Shown here in pieces: positions 30,501 through 35,243 of a stretch of DNA of 64,000 nucleotides. Position 1 is the stretch's first letter; each line of letters begins with the position of its first letter. The translations under genes and the position numbers were made by a program. The stretch is from positions 1 through 64,000 of the forward strand of contig JACOUC010000044.1 of NCBI GenBank assembly GCA_016178055.1, in the 5' to 3' direction. Under the pieces are notes generated by a model that saw only the letters and a list, made by a program, of their open reading frames with translations, was not told the DNA's origin and did not search any database. The DNA comes from Chlamydiota bacterium (GTDB taxonomy: Bacteria > Auribacterota > JACPWU01).

Positions 30501-33500
30501 GAAGCCTATTCATCCTTTGAAGCACTTGGGAATCACTTTCCTCTTCGTTTTGTTTCAACACTGATCTCACATATTTCACAATATCATCATACGCAACTGG
30601 TTTTTCACTCGCAACTCGTCCTCTACTAAATTTTCTCAACAAATCTGCATACTCCATATAAATCAAATCCCATTTGTATTGCTCAAACAAAGCTCGATCG
30701 GCCTCGCTGTGACGTTTGAAAGATTTTAAAAACAACTTGTTCTGGAGCCAATGAGCCCCCCTATTGAGAGAGAGTCCCACAATAAACGCCGCAGGCAATG
30801 ATAAAAAGATCGGAACTTGAATCACAACCCATCCCAGTAAAACAGCCGCAACTGGCAATGATGTCAATAGAGCAAGGCCTGTTCCAACCGCGAAAAAATA
30901 ACGCCGATAGGCTTCAGGCCATGTCTTCTCATGAGCGCTGCCGAACACAGTGCCTATCACGAGTGGCCAGACTACCAGTAAGCCCATTACAGATGACACC
31001 GTTCCAAGGGTGGAACCACCCAAAACAATTCTCAAAACGATACCGGCCATAAACGCCACCGATCCCACACCCGATAAAACCCGATACCCTCCTAACGTCG
31101 CCCCCAACCTCTCCATCGGCAAATTCCAACCATATCTCGTATTTATCCACCCAATCACTTCCTTAGGAAAAATGTTCAGCACAGGAATAAAATAGGCCAG
31201 CGTCTCTATTTTGTGAGCCTTTTCAGCATGCTCAGGGCCAAAGATGGAGGCGGGAATGGGTGTACGAGCGAATCGACTTTTTAAAAGTAAAAGAAGAGCT
31301 AGTTGTTCTAAAAGACTCAATTCCTGAATACGCTTCTCTCGCCAATCGATAGAAACACTATCGATAGAAACACTTTGGTCAACATTTAACCCCGCCGCCC
31401 CAGCATTTGGCCCAATCGCTGTATTATGCGCAAAGATGCCGTTACCGATAAAATTATGCGTCCCTTCAACTTCGATGTCATAGACATGTTCATTTCCGAT
31501 ATATTCAATAGAAGCAATCGTGTCCCAAAGGAGATCCCCCTCACCCATTCCTCTCCCCGCTGGGGAGAGGGTAAGGGAGAGGGGCGTAACCACCGCCGCT
31601 TCAGCCAGTGTTCCAAAAGAGAAAAAGTTTGACAATCGTGAAATTAATGTGGTATCCTTCCCTCGGCAAGGAGATAATTGAATGTCAGGGAAAAAGCTAT
31701 TTGATACAGATAAGTGGTTAGAACATAACCTCCAGAGGTTAGTCGATACACTTGCAGGAGAATATATCGTTGTAGCTGAAGGCAAGATATACCGCGGTGG
31801 AACACCTGCCCAGTTAAGAGAAAAAGCAAAGACAGAACACCCCAACGCTAAAATATTAGGCATGAGGGTGCCATCCCCACGAGATTTTATATGCGCCCTA
31901 AGCGCGCTATAAAGTTCTCTTATAAAGGTTACAAAAACATACCATGCCCCATTATCACCCTGGAATTGATGGGACGTCATGAGTGGTTTAGTGTCGATGC
32001 CTACGTTGATTCGGGAGCTTTCTATTCCATATTTTGCATTCAGGATGCAGAACTGATAGGCATTGATTATCAAAAAGGCAAGCAAAGTTTTGCAACGGTC
32101 GGCGATGGAAGTTTGATCCCAGTATACTTCCACGTCTTGCCCGTCAAGATAGGCAATATCTCCTTCAAAGCCACCATCGGATTCTCGCCCCGTCTTGGAG
32201 TAGGTTTTAATCTTCTGGGTAGAAAGGACATCTTTGGCCATTTCATAGTAACATTTGATGATGTTAAGAAAACCGTGATCTTCCTCCCTAGAAAATCCTA
32301 ATCTCGGCACCGCAATCTCATCGCCCACCTGAAGCTGGCTCACTTTGATCCACTCGGAAACAGTTGTAAGTGGTAAATGGTAAGTCGTAAGTAGCTGATT
32401 CTCATCTGTCCATTCTCTTTCACTGACGACTGACGACTGACGACTGACGACCGTCTTTTTAAGGTACGGATGATTCGCTGTGGTCTTGATGCATCTACCG
32501 CTAACGGTTGTGAGCCTAAACACCGGCTTAATCCCCATATCGAGGAGTCCGATAATCTGATGAGGTTCAACCTGACCCGTGTTTTCATTGAGAGAGTAGG
32601 CATAGTCGCCAGGGTGAACTTGGACGATGGGGACTGATTGCGAAAAATAAACTTCGGCTTCTTCTTTTTCTCCTATACTTCTATTCTCTCGCTTTCTTAA
32701 AATCGGCAACCTTGTATCTGCTGTAACACATTTTCCTAGATCCGCTGCGAGACCAGGCCCACCAGGAACGACTAACGCTGGAGCGGGCGAGAGAGAACTC
32801 TTTAAAACCGTAGTAGAATGTAAAACACGAGCCTCAGCTACACTTAATCCCTGGACCTCTCCCGTCATTCGATCCACCTGAAAGATTTTTGGATCAATTT
32901 CAATTGCAGAACCTGAATTTCTGATGGGAACGAGGCATCTAAGATTTTCTCCATCACCTCTCACAGTTATTCCCTTTAAATCAAGTACATCCATTGCAGA
33001 TGAGAATGATGAGGATGAGGATGAGGGGTCAAATCTCTTGTTGCCTAATTTTTCATATAATCGGCGCAGTCCCTCTCCCACCATTTGAACTTCCATACAA
33101 ATTTTGCGATAAGGTTGATTGATTTGATCGGAGAGGGTCAAGAGATAGGGCATGAGGCTTTTTTTGCTCGAGGCTGACTTCTTGCTCGAGGCTCGAGGCT
33201 CGAGGCTCGAGGAAAAAATAGGAAGAGATTTATTTTCCGCCGTTTCTGTTTCTTCTTTTTCTTTTGTTTTTGTTTTTGCCTCGAGCTTCGAGCTTTGAGC
33301 CTCGAGCTCGTTTGATTTTGCTTCTAGCTTAATATTCTCCTCCACCCATTCCTCAAACGGCGTCTTCTCCCCCATCATCACTTTTTCATATCGATCGGAA
33401 GAGACGTTTTTAAATTGAGGGATGATAACAGCATACGAATAACCTGCTTTTTTTAGAATTTCGGTGAGTCCAAAGGTATGAAAGCCTCCCGTAATGATAA

Positions 33501-35067
33501 TGCTGTAAGGAGATCGTTCCGATTTTAATTTTTCGAGGGCATGCGCCCCCATCACCTTGTCTCGTTCAAGAGCAAAGTCGTAGTAACGCTCGACCTTAGA
33601 AAGCGCTTCTTGTATATATTGTTCTACATTGATAGCAGGATTTTTTAAAGCTCCTTCGCTCGAAGCTCGAGGCTCGAGGCTCGAGGCAAATGCTCCTGCA
33701 GCTTTTGTTTTTCCTTCGAGCTTCGAGCTTCGAGCCTCGAGCTGCTTTTCATCGATTCCATACAGTTCTGACTGTTCTTTGATAAATTTAAAAATTTCAG
33801 GAATGATTTTAGTTTTTTTAGACTTGTAATCTTCATAGACTGATTTCTGAATCGATAAATCAGCCACATGAATGAGGGTGTCTACAAAAGAGGAATATCG
33901 GCATAGAGCTTTTTCTTCATCCGAATAACACTGAGAAAGAAGCGTCTGGAAGCCCAGCGTTTTCATTTCTTCAAATAATTCCAAGTCATTCACCGCAAGA
34001 TCTGCTTTGAGATATTCCATGTAGGATTGAAGGGAAGGATAAGTCTTTAGAAAGCTCGAGGTTCGAGGCTCGAGGCTCGAGGCAAAATCTTCTGCAGGCT
34101 TTGTTTTTACTTCGAGCTTCGAGCTTCGAGCTTCGAGCGTCTTTACCCTCTGATAAAATTCTAGCGGCGGAATATCATTGAGGCGATAACGCAAAGTTAA
34201 TTCCAAAAATTTTTCCATTTCCTCTTTATTGCCCTTGCCATCTAGAGAGGTTAGGAGTTTGGCCATTTCATCATGAAGTTTTTTCATGTCGACTTTGTTT
34301 TTTAAGTCAAGAACTTCAATATAGGCCTTCACCTCCATATAAGAACTCAAATCAATCCCAGCATCCTTGGCTTTCTTAACAAGCTGAGGGGCAAACTGTT
34401 CAAGTGAGATTTTATGTTGTCCATAATCACTTAATTGGCGGCCAAAATCCTTTGCACTTCCGGAATAAATATAGTCCTGAAGCCAAATAATCAAATCTCT
34501 TAAATGGACAAGATCCGTTTTCACTTCTTTTCGAAGCGGGGCCGTTTTCCGATAGGATTCATAATTCTTTAGATAGAGATCCACATCCTCTATTCCATTG
34601 ATGTCTATTTTTTCCTCTCCATTGATGGCCTCAAACTCAGCACCGGAGAGCTCTCCCAAACTCATATAATAATCACTAACATCTTTTAGAACCTCTTTAT
34701 CAGGGAAGGACCGAAAATTCTCAATCGGAACAGAACCTGAAGCTGCCTCTATATTAATCAGACTAATGCCATATTTTCGGGCTAGGTACTTCAACAATTC
34801 AGCCGTACTTTTTTGTGCATTATAATTGGAGTGTACATCCTGAAAGAGCAAAACGGTATGTTGGGCCCCTGTCGCTTCACCATGGGCAATAATGCTTCCT
34901 AATTCCTTTGGAATAAAAAGGTTAGGATAATCTGTTTCTTTAGGATAATTAAGACTAGGCGCACTTTCAGAAATAGACGCCCAAAGAAAGCCTTCATCTA
35001 AACAAAGAAAGGCCACCACTGTGATGGAAGAAATCACTTTTTTAAAGAAATAATATTTAAGCATCAT
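18574..35067 (-). CDS. Giant secreted multidomain protein 2 (5,497 residues)
   Basis: A signal peptide is at about 1-35 (FFKKVISSITVVAFLCL...). Residues about 65-540 are a TraB/ChaN/EreA-like domain (HTVLLFQDVHSNYNAQ; SIIITGGFHTFGL), paralogous to giant protein 1. An intein-like Hint domain spans 780-1215. Membrane-like helices lie at about 1330-1430 and 2335-2385. Three related 240-260-residue repeats lie at about 2449-2711, 2955-3190 and 3701-3956 (xAxHPV, DPFFTVTE-K, HxNVERYT, DPTHILAEFFE). Between repeats 2 and 3 is a SAM-methyltransferase-like segment (TALDVGSGTGIIAWAL, about 3503). The last third is unrecognised; HEVSER and HEAGEEEKHE could bind metal. Two foreign gene pairs lie antisense inside (26305-26920 and 31682-32301) without any stop in this frame. 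Repeats inflate the sequence with SSLEPRA-type peptides. Confidence 0.85.
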   Translation of the reverse strand: MMLKYYFFKKVISSITVVAFLCLDEGFLWASISESAPSLNYPKETDYPNLFIPKELGSIIAHGEATGAQHTVLLFQDVHSNYNAQKSTAELLKYLARKYGISLINIEAASGSVPIENFRSFPDKEVLKDVSDYYMSLGELSGAEFEAINGEEKIDINGIEDVDLYLKNYESYRKTAPLRKEVKTDLVHLRDLIIWLQDYIYSGSAKDFGRQLSDYGQHKISLEQFAPQLVKKAKDAGIDLSSYMEVKAYIEVLDLKNKVDMKKLHDEMAKLLTSLDGKGNKEEMEKFLELTLRYRLNDIPPLEFYQRVKTLEARSSKLEVKTKPAEDFASSLEPRTSSFLKTYPSLQSYMEYLKADLAVNDLELFEEMKTLGFQTLLSQCYSDEEKALCRYSSFVDTLIHVADLSIQKSVYEDYKSKKTKIIPEIFKFIKEQSELYGIDEKQLEARSSKLEGKTKAAGAFASSLEPRASSEGALKNPAINVEQYIQEALSKVERYYDFALERDKVMGAHALEKLKSERSPYSIIITGGFHTFGLTEILKKAGYSYAVIIPQFKNVSSDRYEKVMMGEKTPFEEWVEENIKLEAKSNELEAQSSKLEAKTKTKEKEETETAENKSLPIFSSSLEPRASSKKSASSKKSLMPYLLTLSDQINQPYRKICMEVQMVGEGLRRLYEKLGNKRFDPSSSSSSFSSAMDVLDLKGITVRGDGENLRCLVPIRNSGSAIEIDPKIFQVDRMTGEVQGLSVAEARVLHSTTVLKSSLSPAPALVVPGGPGLAADLGKCVTADTRLPILRKRENRSIGEKEEAEVYFSQSVPIVQVHPGDYAYSLNENTGQVEPHQIIGLLDMGIKPVFRLTTVSGRCIKTTANHPYLKKTVVSRQSSVVSEREWTDENQLLTTYHLPLTTVSEWIKVSQLQVGDEIAVPRLGFSREEDHGFLNIIKCYYEMAKDVLSTQKIKTYSKTGRESDGGFEGDIAYLDGQDVEVYWDQTSIADRCKTLLAFLIINAYQFCILNAKYGIESSRINVGIDTKPLMTSHQFQGDNGAWYVFVTFIRELYSALRAHIKSRGDGTLMPNILALGCSVFAFSLNWAGVPPRYILPSATTIYSPASVSTNLWRLCSNHLSVSNSFFPDIQLSPCRGKDTTLISRLSNFFSFGTLAEAAVVTPLSLTLSPAGRGMGEGDLLWDTIASIEYIGNEHVYDIEVEGTHNFIGNGIFAHNTAIGPNAGAAGLNVDQSVSIDSVSIDWREKRIQELSLLEQLALLLLLKSRFARTPIPASIFGPEHAEKAHKIETLAYFIPVLNIFPKEVIGWINTRYGWNLPMERLGATLGGYRVLSGVGSVAFMAGIVLRIVLGGSTLGTVSSVMGLLVVWPLVIGTVFGSAHEKTWPEAYRRYFFAVGTGLALLTSLPVAAVLLGWVVIQVPIFLSLPAAFIVGLSLNRGAHWLQNKLFLKSFKRHSEADRALFEQYKWDLIYMEYADLLRKFSRGRVASEKPVAYDDIVKYVRSVLKQNEEESDSQVLQRMNRLLAGALRPHQNFRRMVDSLKEGKMSVVVRLRGIKYLNDVVFGGSQAKADVVKDKFYELSREILGRVIHGKGYASTFKSIEFALEPRASEIKIFTSADGSETGLYQIGDEYWHITETEGGNFDCNRLGEDSGQTESQAQGSWTTIKVVDALKGELTHALQSWTKGEENYIVFNGISLVNGEGVVHTKYSARAGKALQLAFSKEPPSRKSEIQLNPREDIINAFRRYPTNITLAIGVCAVQKSSSIETSFKANIASLFQDLYPLAPREYDEEWISKAISTYQLIHEHFLKLTSSVWFPDPVAKGAFSEVSARVIRGEENFLYEKLFGEITPTDEQRESVQSLRNILSKELIGTKFSESGTKIRSTGPTDVSFSHDQYRGQTSLDEKQFKIVSELVLLERAFNIRESILGVFHEFPQRKEIGEGDNGNLYRSGVLEQARRVEEIESTLKTLEGELLSTDMTMDKVSENLKRVGETLYSVLSQDPRFLSKEEVSLRMSSRAFISNAVSAYEAYQDKNQKQQFFVGYADLKGFALGNHAGFHERMMRLVEANKDLKVKLGKGITPHLMKELEYELSTDQLLRNLTIDFLKVLMAQKLHLMYQAAALSGLIGSEQVMSLQNCYDKVSGTDPPAGEEISFYDDKFLSTQFQKLNPSLSAPDLSSDKTPFVIVNGELRKVVNGKSGFTLAELFAPKSNSIRIGGDEIYFASPLISRDVLTLFSDVTRLRNEAVRIFASDPMTYRDPLRSKKVDVLKAISDGRPIDQLKKYEKEHLDAVPSTRVRQMDWKPDGSYEKVILMHNGKGFDRTVLRSSNSTLRKTDILLMSLSLIVPIIILLGKSYMGHIHPEILTAAAGLFNFILLARFLSHVRKWIAQVFAQFKMAGWLLRYSGDFRCVKLLFPHIQIRHFPGGPEATFAILSVANSEEATSTISTQTKTVSGAHPVNALVVNAATNAIDLVMKAGGRIKGETLTRDNEFIAKVEEIADPFLRNFGIMTDRIKSGGVEGVVVVDGFGSIEIPDDVVLTLSPGDPFFTVTEVGKEPVQVALFRAEDGRIFAPRVLHNHFKEMGPQGIEAFAQGTIHENVERYTREKDFKQVVNSILASPAVRVMSQEDQKNFAEALQVFFRDKEGIEINLTPLAPLLTKEGSPTNRFCTSVTIREGVDPTHILAEFFEVVRTLQVQKREVSVEAILTTTSHLDQEIYFLTRYLLRSTMIRDFSIWEGLSSLSSRVRTVWTSSMAWKSLDRGLRTIIPSWVPKGYTERFPSPTSAVMRTVLRSFERLSTFPLLIDDLPNSWIVTSEKPWALRSLVVFPRTHSSMRNFILMGFYFFVEMYFFVLDQLVRIGDRGVDVFNRNLWEIIFPRNFFRADPSRKQVQDLVYHNSVPPDAGLAMTDRRIDRNAMEQFFHNFASFVKDITSYRVFQLQPGLEMMEEVQVPTFTKAAGGTHPLSSNRVTEILGKMKERGIQGRVIARDDSRFKGTESKTDYFLRPLGLAGEGDKGLESITTFDAVDLSYTSTDGTEVRVSLKKGDSVFTVTETKKGESRTTQIVAFRDDEGGVYTTAKFWDKASDEAWVELCVHEISEVNARTNQKIISALNQIQVDASASDARVEFFKRFDVSLTIQKNQITSLKSSNESDPAHVLAEFLERVHTLQHQGLPITAQNILNTMSTLDIEEIAVRPKNDKNEGEIAQEHVGTEGVREKLPGATETSGQIGKADDVKERLEHLLKTMGLSEELLKTQSEEISQRNLGDLAIKTIRINKRANPLSIPKGIEILDNELAPVGNFDLLYREGRLIAVFPILNLEEIKEALKGTSEEKITATRAGFKPYVLKHAKFFDLSPYYFDVPKFGSQTSEDKIKKAWKDFGEQWKSDRAAIERYKNTPDAQNPLKKDIASHTEYTTEPGFKPKPYVYVELSSEGGLWTISQFNPNEYDHERYKKKPGTHQLIFRVFPGIYHPAHSASVRTKQVFFRAIAGLELNLNKGHTALDVGSGTGIIAWALWLRTKRPGYAIGLSDMETANILDTAEIAGMPITAVTNDNVVTNGKPLFEKVDRLTWDMPYILNNVIKPILGRIKLSEYWDGGQKARRVLETFGANLRQVLKDSGRLLIWHKPYNERRSPPGMLPHDVDVVKETLEEGGISVEDRIWIGYLDIEGLLYYGGLVPNSPTPTSTNSGDTILNLSALTSTKTIAGSHPVSTPAVNGAIDAIEDKLGDAIGRNTLTRENSPEFIGEAENIADPFLKEFGIMTDEVEGGGVQGVVVVDEGEPFFTITEPGKAPVQVAFFRAEDGRIFVPRVLHDHFKEMGPQGIEIFAQGAIHENVERYTQGKNFTQVINKILASDAVKKMGPEAQKNFAEALQVFFRDKSGIEIVLTPPAPLLTKEGSQTQVESLPQTGNWSCTSVTVREGIDPTHILAEFFEVVRTLQIEKQNLSSQNVLRTVSILDRSILMTSISTVLTNLNPTYPDLSHVEKSSLLTNPIYREAPLFNYFTELESFLRLNAQALKTLKAPSGSGLTQEALLGLTTDLRHLDALLGNIAAEDDFNNPFVLMAMKISRILDSVRGSLVNEYEAHYIGEDFGSPLPQSVVDPFSLQARTLTMENSQSGKSLQGTLAMGKAIAGDEAMRSVLGGSLNLAYPGYGGHHMPLLLAFDLLERGVVKEANLYFIDKGDDSQNYSELLPQYLRGLAEKNVISGLEITNGDSGVECHFNYVTHGEEKRSFPVQVIFRKTDYWKFDKWIPQDHPVNFLYAHIPANNTGGRAIIPLLGEREAFHQNRPIIYAVEDARYVVPEALGKVIKEIPIPGVQYGSHEVSDPDKTALGLKLFVVEPAQTSGVSEIHRKIMTETALPLVQLMGKVYQKGGRPKVEGRGSEEFELYTGSLTQTGPDAENVITLSTQSGEALFLEDGKPAQVVWRGKTETLDQGFVNERVLGRIEAEVPGLKTAVESLLKSGAKVKVLQDNPYIHGFPSTTAGDDSIYLTHTVVASDIAFVHEVSERVLPNDPTFLGIQEDYPELNVHTFTRGAGKKAREVAKGFFASSLEPRASSLPVENDKTETESLIAYLKQELPESRQNESEFALIRYNASRHHATGPALLWGLQDRVFGEAANLKFSRHLDSAWLSSLEKKVLGPRTFKEGENIGLLKKYISSIRDNIAGTSFHVNSMDITAFRILRQVQRIIEEGKRLEPDYLKVLMGTLLQMETLGPKNHLDEGDKTHLNNAKVRILDAIQKIVENSPETHRQIMDRFLRSAPITFSVGRNELSLGQYRRDAARVAGTSGEETLKTPAWNEWTSYELGIEAELRQGMIRMAKGILASEANVKTPPGRSPPPGEKRHLIYHGMMTALLGALEQNNPGQELVQIRYADLGENVDAQREIVHEGGRDILRIMVNGSRWPLKRLNSSEGIESLLSMALHEAGEEEKHEGRTTSLSWMPQALSHPEMADGAEAWVRWVRSEGREFIPLRIQSSIREVVGRAVGEAQDAKDLIQQWLRPYTYDQVLYGNDGEAEMISKTFAISFAELTQKAIVVTLLGKTLALSAEGLKDRAMSYGITQKDFERTWARLIFEEKISIVNPVIPGVDFTEKTVRNVKGNIENGALQDGEGRVVKPTRVEEESKVLNIRHLIPTQENVYWGLTAFRIPEFKKRSSDRKKVIAVELLDDRGNKKYFIWFGHNLVKAAQLLAESQVDVIVIRPLIEDERGVYETYSRLQTNNMGKWVPNGMQDIVGTVNTALNGDRKFKGFRDINTMKKGMEEHHDRRDRNCWTHFTLSTFMGRRSTCLFMKYLIDPARIARRDREKEVLVIDAETVFPKGDFSDERIQDLKRHLNFIRGKLGQGQERLKIWIKNFDFNEDGLATIRDNLSEYGEWIRWLRPEEDLRVTLQTAEYSLKHVILAYDGSHRETLEAILGDDELQRAILMKQPASLSATLLACLIREEGFKDAFTDEEKAEVKEMIEGLEVGDWKALTVKPIEASQSIEEERQGRKAASTAM
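21392..21425. repeat. Heptad array, single arm, in giant gene 2
   Basis: Tandem 7-bp units gctcgag/gctcgaa are translated on the minus strand as ASSLEPRASSL. Three 7-bp units make 21 bases, so the peptide repeats every seven residues. This copy has only one arm. Confidence 0.7.
21919..21958. repeat. Heptad array, single arm, in giant gene 2
   Basis: Five units of the type ccttcga (ccctcga, ccttcga, ccttcgg, ccttcca) are translated as GGRPKVEGRGSEE. It is a single-arm copy of the same family as at 2690-2832. Confidence 0.65.
23378..23415. repeat. Interspersed cccctctt...aagagggg hairpin
   Basis: The hairpin cccctctttagttaaaagag with g-run continuation is nearly identical to the copy at 27083-27119. 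It lies at the same place in repeat domain 3 as that copy lies in repeat domain 1, and is translated LTPPAPLLTKEGS. The insertion therefore predates duplication of the domain, or the domain copies recombined. Confidence 0.75.
26305..26556 (+). CDS. DUF433 antitoxin-type protein, antisense inside giant gene 2
   Basis: The protein has 83 residues. ATG 26305 is preceded by AAGGAGG at 26291-26297 with 7-base spacing, so longer upstream starts are unlikely. The sequence [39 protein letters not shown] is the diagnostic DUF433 pattern (ISxNPxIxxGxPxIxGTRI-V--IL--L--G-S-EEI), and [18 protein letters not shown] completes it. DUF433 proteins are DNA-binding antitoxins usually paired with DUF5615 toxins, as here, with 1 base between the genes. 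No TTA, CTA or TCA codon is used, so the in-register antisense frame of giant gene 2 stays open. Confidence 0.9.
   Translation: [83 protein letters not shown]
26558..26920 (+). CDS. DUF5615 PIN-like toxin, antisense inside giant gene 2
   Basis: The protein has 120 residues. MKFLIDECVLGKTTRLLKAQGF carries the Asp-Glu pair typical of DUF5615 (Mut7-C-like PIN fold). LKTVLITADVGLGNL carries the second acidic motif, then HDGIIVLRPRSND and the C-terminal helix ending LIIVDRNKYRVRK. It is a probable ribonuclease toxin of the DUF433 pair. Both genes lie directly after the conserved 'LD' that ends repeat domain 1 of giant protein 2, and before repeat domain 2. Giant-protein residues about 2712-2940 are simply the antisense reading of this cassette. 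Confidence 0.88.
   Translation: MKFLIDECVLGKTTRLLKAQGFSLVTIQELGKSSISNGKVLNLSKDLKTVLITADVGLGNLSVYPLGTHDGIIVLRPRSNDFQAIEDVHTVLTRLLKELKPSQIEKSLIIVDRNKYRVRK
27083..27119. repeat. Interspersed cccctctt...aagagggg hairpin
   Basis: This is the copy in repeat domain 1 of giant protein 2, translated LTPLAPLLTKEGS, at the position equivalent to 23378-23415. Confidence 0.75.
31535..31586. repeat. Hairpin repeat ctctccccgctggggagag
   Basis: A perfect short palindrome, ctctccccgctggggagag, with flanking ccctcaccc/gggagaggg is translated as TLSPAGRGMGEG in the Hint domain. It is the common 'SPxGRGxGEG' type of interspersed bacterial repeat. Confidence 0.65.
31682..31912 (+). CDS. DUF5678-like small protein, antisense inside Hint domain 2
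   Basis: The protein has 76 residues. ATG 31682 follows an AAGGAG ribosome-binding site at about 31668-31673. KWLEHNLQRLVDTLAGEYIVVAEGKIYRGGTPAQLREKAKTEHPNAKILGMRVPSP matches the DUF5678 layout: W-x-x-N, 'y-gkyVavaeg-i', then 'el-e-a....P-a-il..rVP'. Its 3' end overlaps the next gene by 22 bases. DUF5678 proteins are often found beside an aspartyl-protease-like protein; a toxin-antitoxin role is suspected only from gene arrangement. Confidence 0.75.
   Translation: MSGKKLFDTDKWLEHNLQRLVDTLAGEYIVVAEGKIYRGGTPAQLREKAKTEHPNAKILGMRVPSPRDFICALSAL
31891..32301 (+). CDS. Retropepsin-like aspartyl protease family protein, antisense inside Hint domain 2
   Basis: The protein has 136 residues. WFSVDAYVDSGAFYSIF carries the D-S/T-G-A catalytic motif of single-domain aspartyl proteases (clan AA). 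FKATIGFSPRLGVGFNLLGRKDIFGHFIVTFDD carries the hydrophobic-Gly 'LLGR-d-f' motif that completes the family fold. Such proteins work as dimers. The gene overlaps the DUF5678-like gene. It ends 6 bases before the Hint-coding repeat at 32307 and is in register with the antisense giant frame, so it too lacks TTA, CTA and TCA codons. Confidence 0.82.
   Translation: MRPKRAIKFSYKGYKNIPCPIITLELMGRHEWFSVDAYVDSGAFYSIFCIQDAELIGIDYQKGKQSFATVGDGSLIPVYFHVLPVKIGNISFKATIGFSPRLGVGFNLLGRKDIFGHFIVTFDDVKKTVIFLPRKS
32307..32355. repeat. Hint-coding segment homologous to the 49-bp repeat
   Basis: About 37 of 49 bases match 2629-2677. The segment encodes WIKVSQLQVGDEIAVP on the minus strand. The foreign gene pair lies immediately beside it, just as in giant gene 1, so both insertions are at the same point of the Hint fold. 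Confidence 0.75.
32363..32452. repeat. Heptad hairpin element in Hint domain 2
   Basis: The left arm has units ggtaagt/ggtaaat/cgtaagt; the right arm has four near-perfect actgacg units at 7-base steps. It is translated as VVSRQSSVVSE and LLTTYHLPLTTV. It lies between Hint block B and the VSQL segment, at nearly the same place as the heptad element at 2690-2832 in Hint domain 1. Confidence 0.7.
33165..33311. repeat. Heptad hairpin element (ctcgagg / cttcgag) in giant gene 2
   Basis: The left arm has gctcgag units, the spacer is about 70 bases, and the right arm has cttcgag/cctcgag units. It is translated as KLEAKSNELEAQSSKLEA and SSLEPRASSKKSASS. It can form a long hairpin in the transcript. 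Confidence 0.75.
33655..33744. repeat. Heptad hairpin element in giant gene 2
   Basis: Two complementary arms of gctcgag-type and cttcgag-type units surround a spacer (33687-33713) that is nearly the same as the spacer at 34083-34110 (ctgcag, ctttgtttt). It is translated QLEARSSKLEGKT ... ASSLEPRASS. Confidence 0.78.
34052..34140. repeat. Heptad hairpin element in giant gene 2
   Basis: Second copy with the conserved spacer. It is translated TLEARSSKLEVKT ... ASSLEPRTSS. Similarity of spacers between copies shows dispersal of one element and not just local slippage. Confidence 0.78.
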
Positions 35068-35243
35068 TATACCAATGAGTTACAAAAATTATTTTATATA
35101 AGACAACACGTATTCGTTAGTTAAGACACGAAATATGAACAAATCGTCAAAAAAAATTATTATTATTTTGTTCTTCCAAATATACACTGCATTGGGGAGT
35201 GATACAAAAAGAGGGGGTCAAAAACAAAAGTCAACAGACGAGG

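Larger units (their letters stand above)
31421..32730 (-). other. Intein-like Hint domain of giant protein 2 (residues 780-1215)
   Basis: Block A is CVTADTRLPIL with Cys780 as first residue. Block B is RCIKTTANHPYLKK (T-x-x-H). Then comes VSQLQVGDEIAVPRLGF, and after the insertion block F/G is VYDIEVEGTHNFIGNGIFAHN with Asn1215 followed by Thr. Cys1, block-B His, penultimate His, terminal Asn and +1 Thr are the residues needed for standard protein splicing. Without the cassette-derived part (about 220 residues) the domain is about 215 residues. The endonuclease position holds the antisense DUF5678 and protease-like genes instead of LAGLIDADG motifs. Confidence 0.85.

Noticed and set aside
33165-34140. 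CRISPR-like array from the repeated gctcgag blocks
   Set aside because: Units are 7 bp without unique spacers, arms are complementary, and no cas gene is present.
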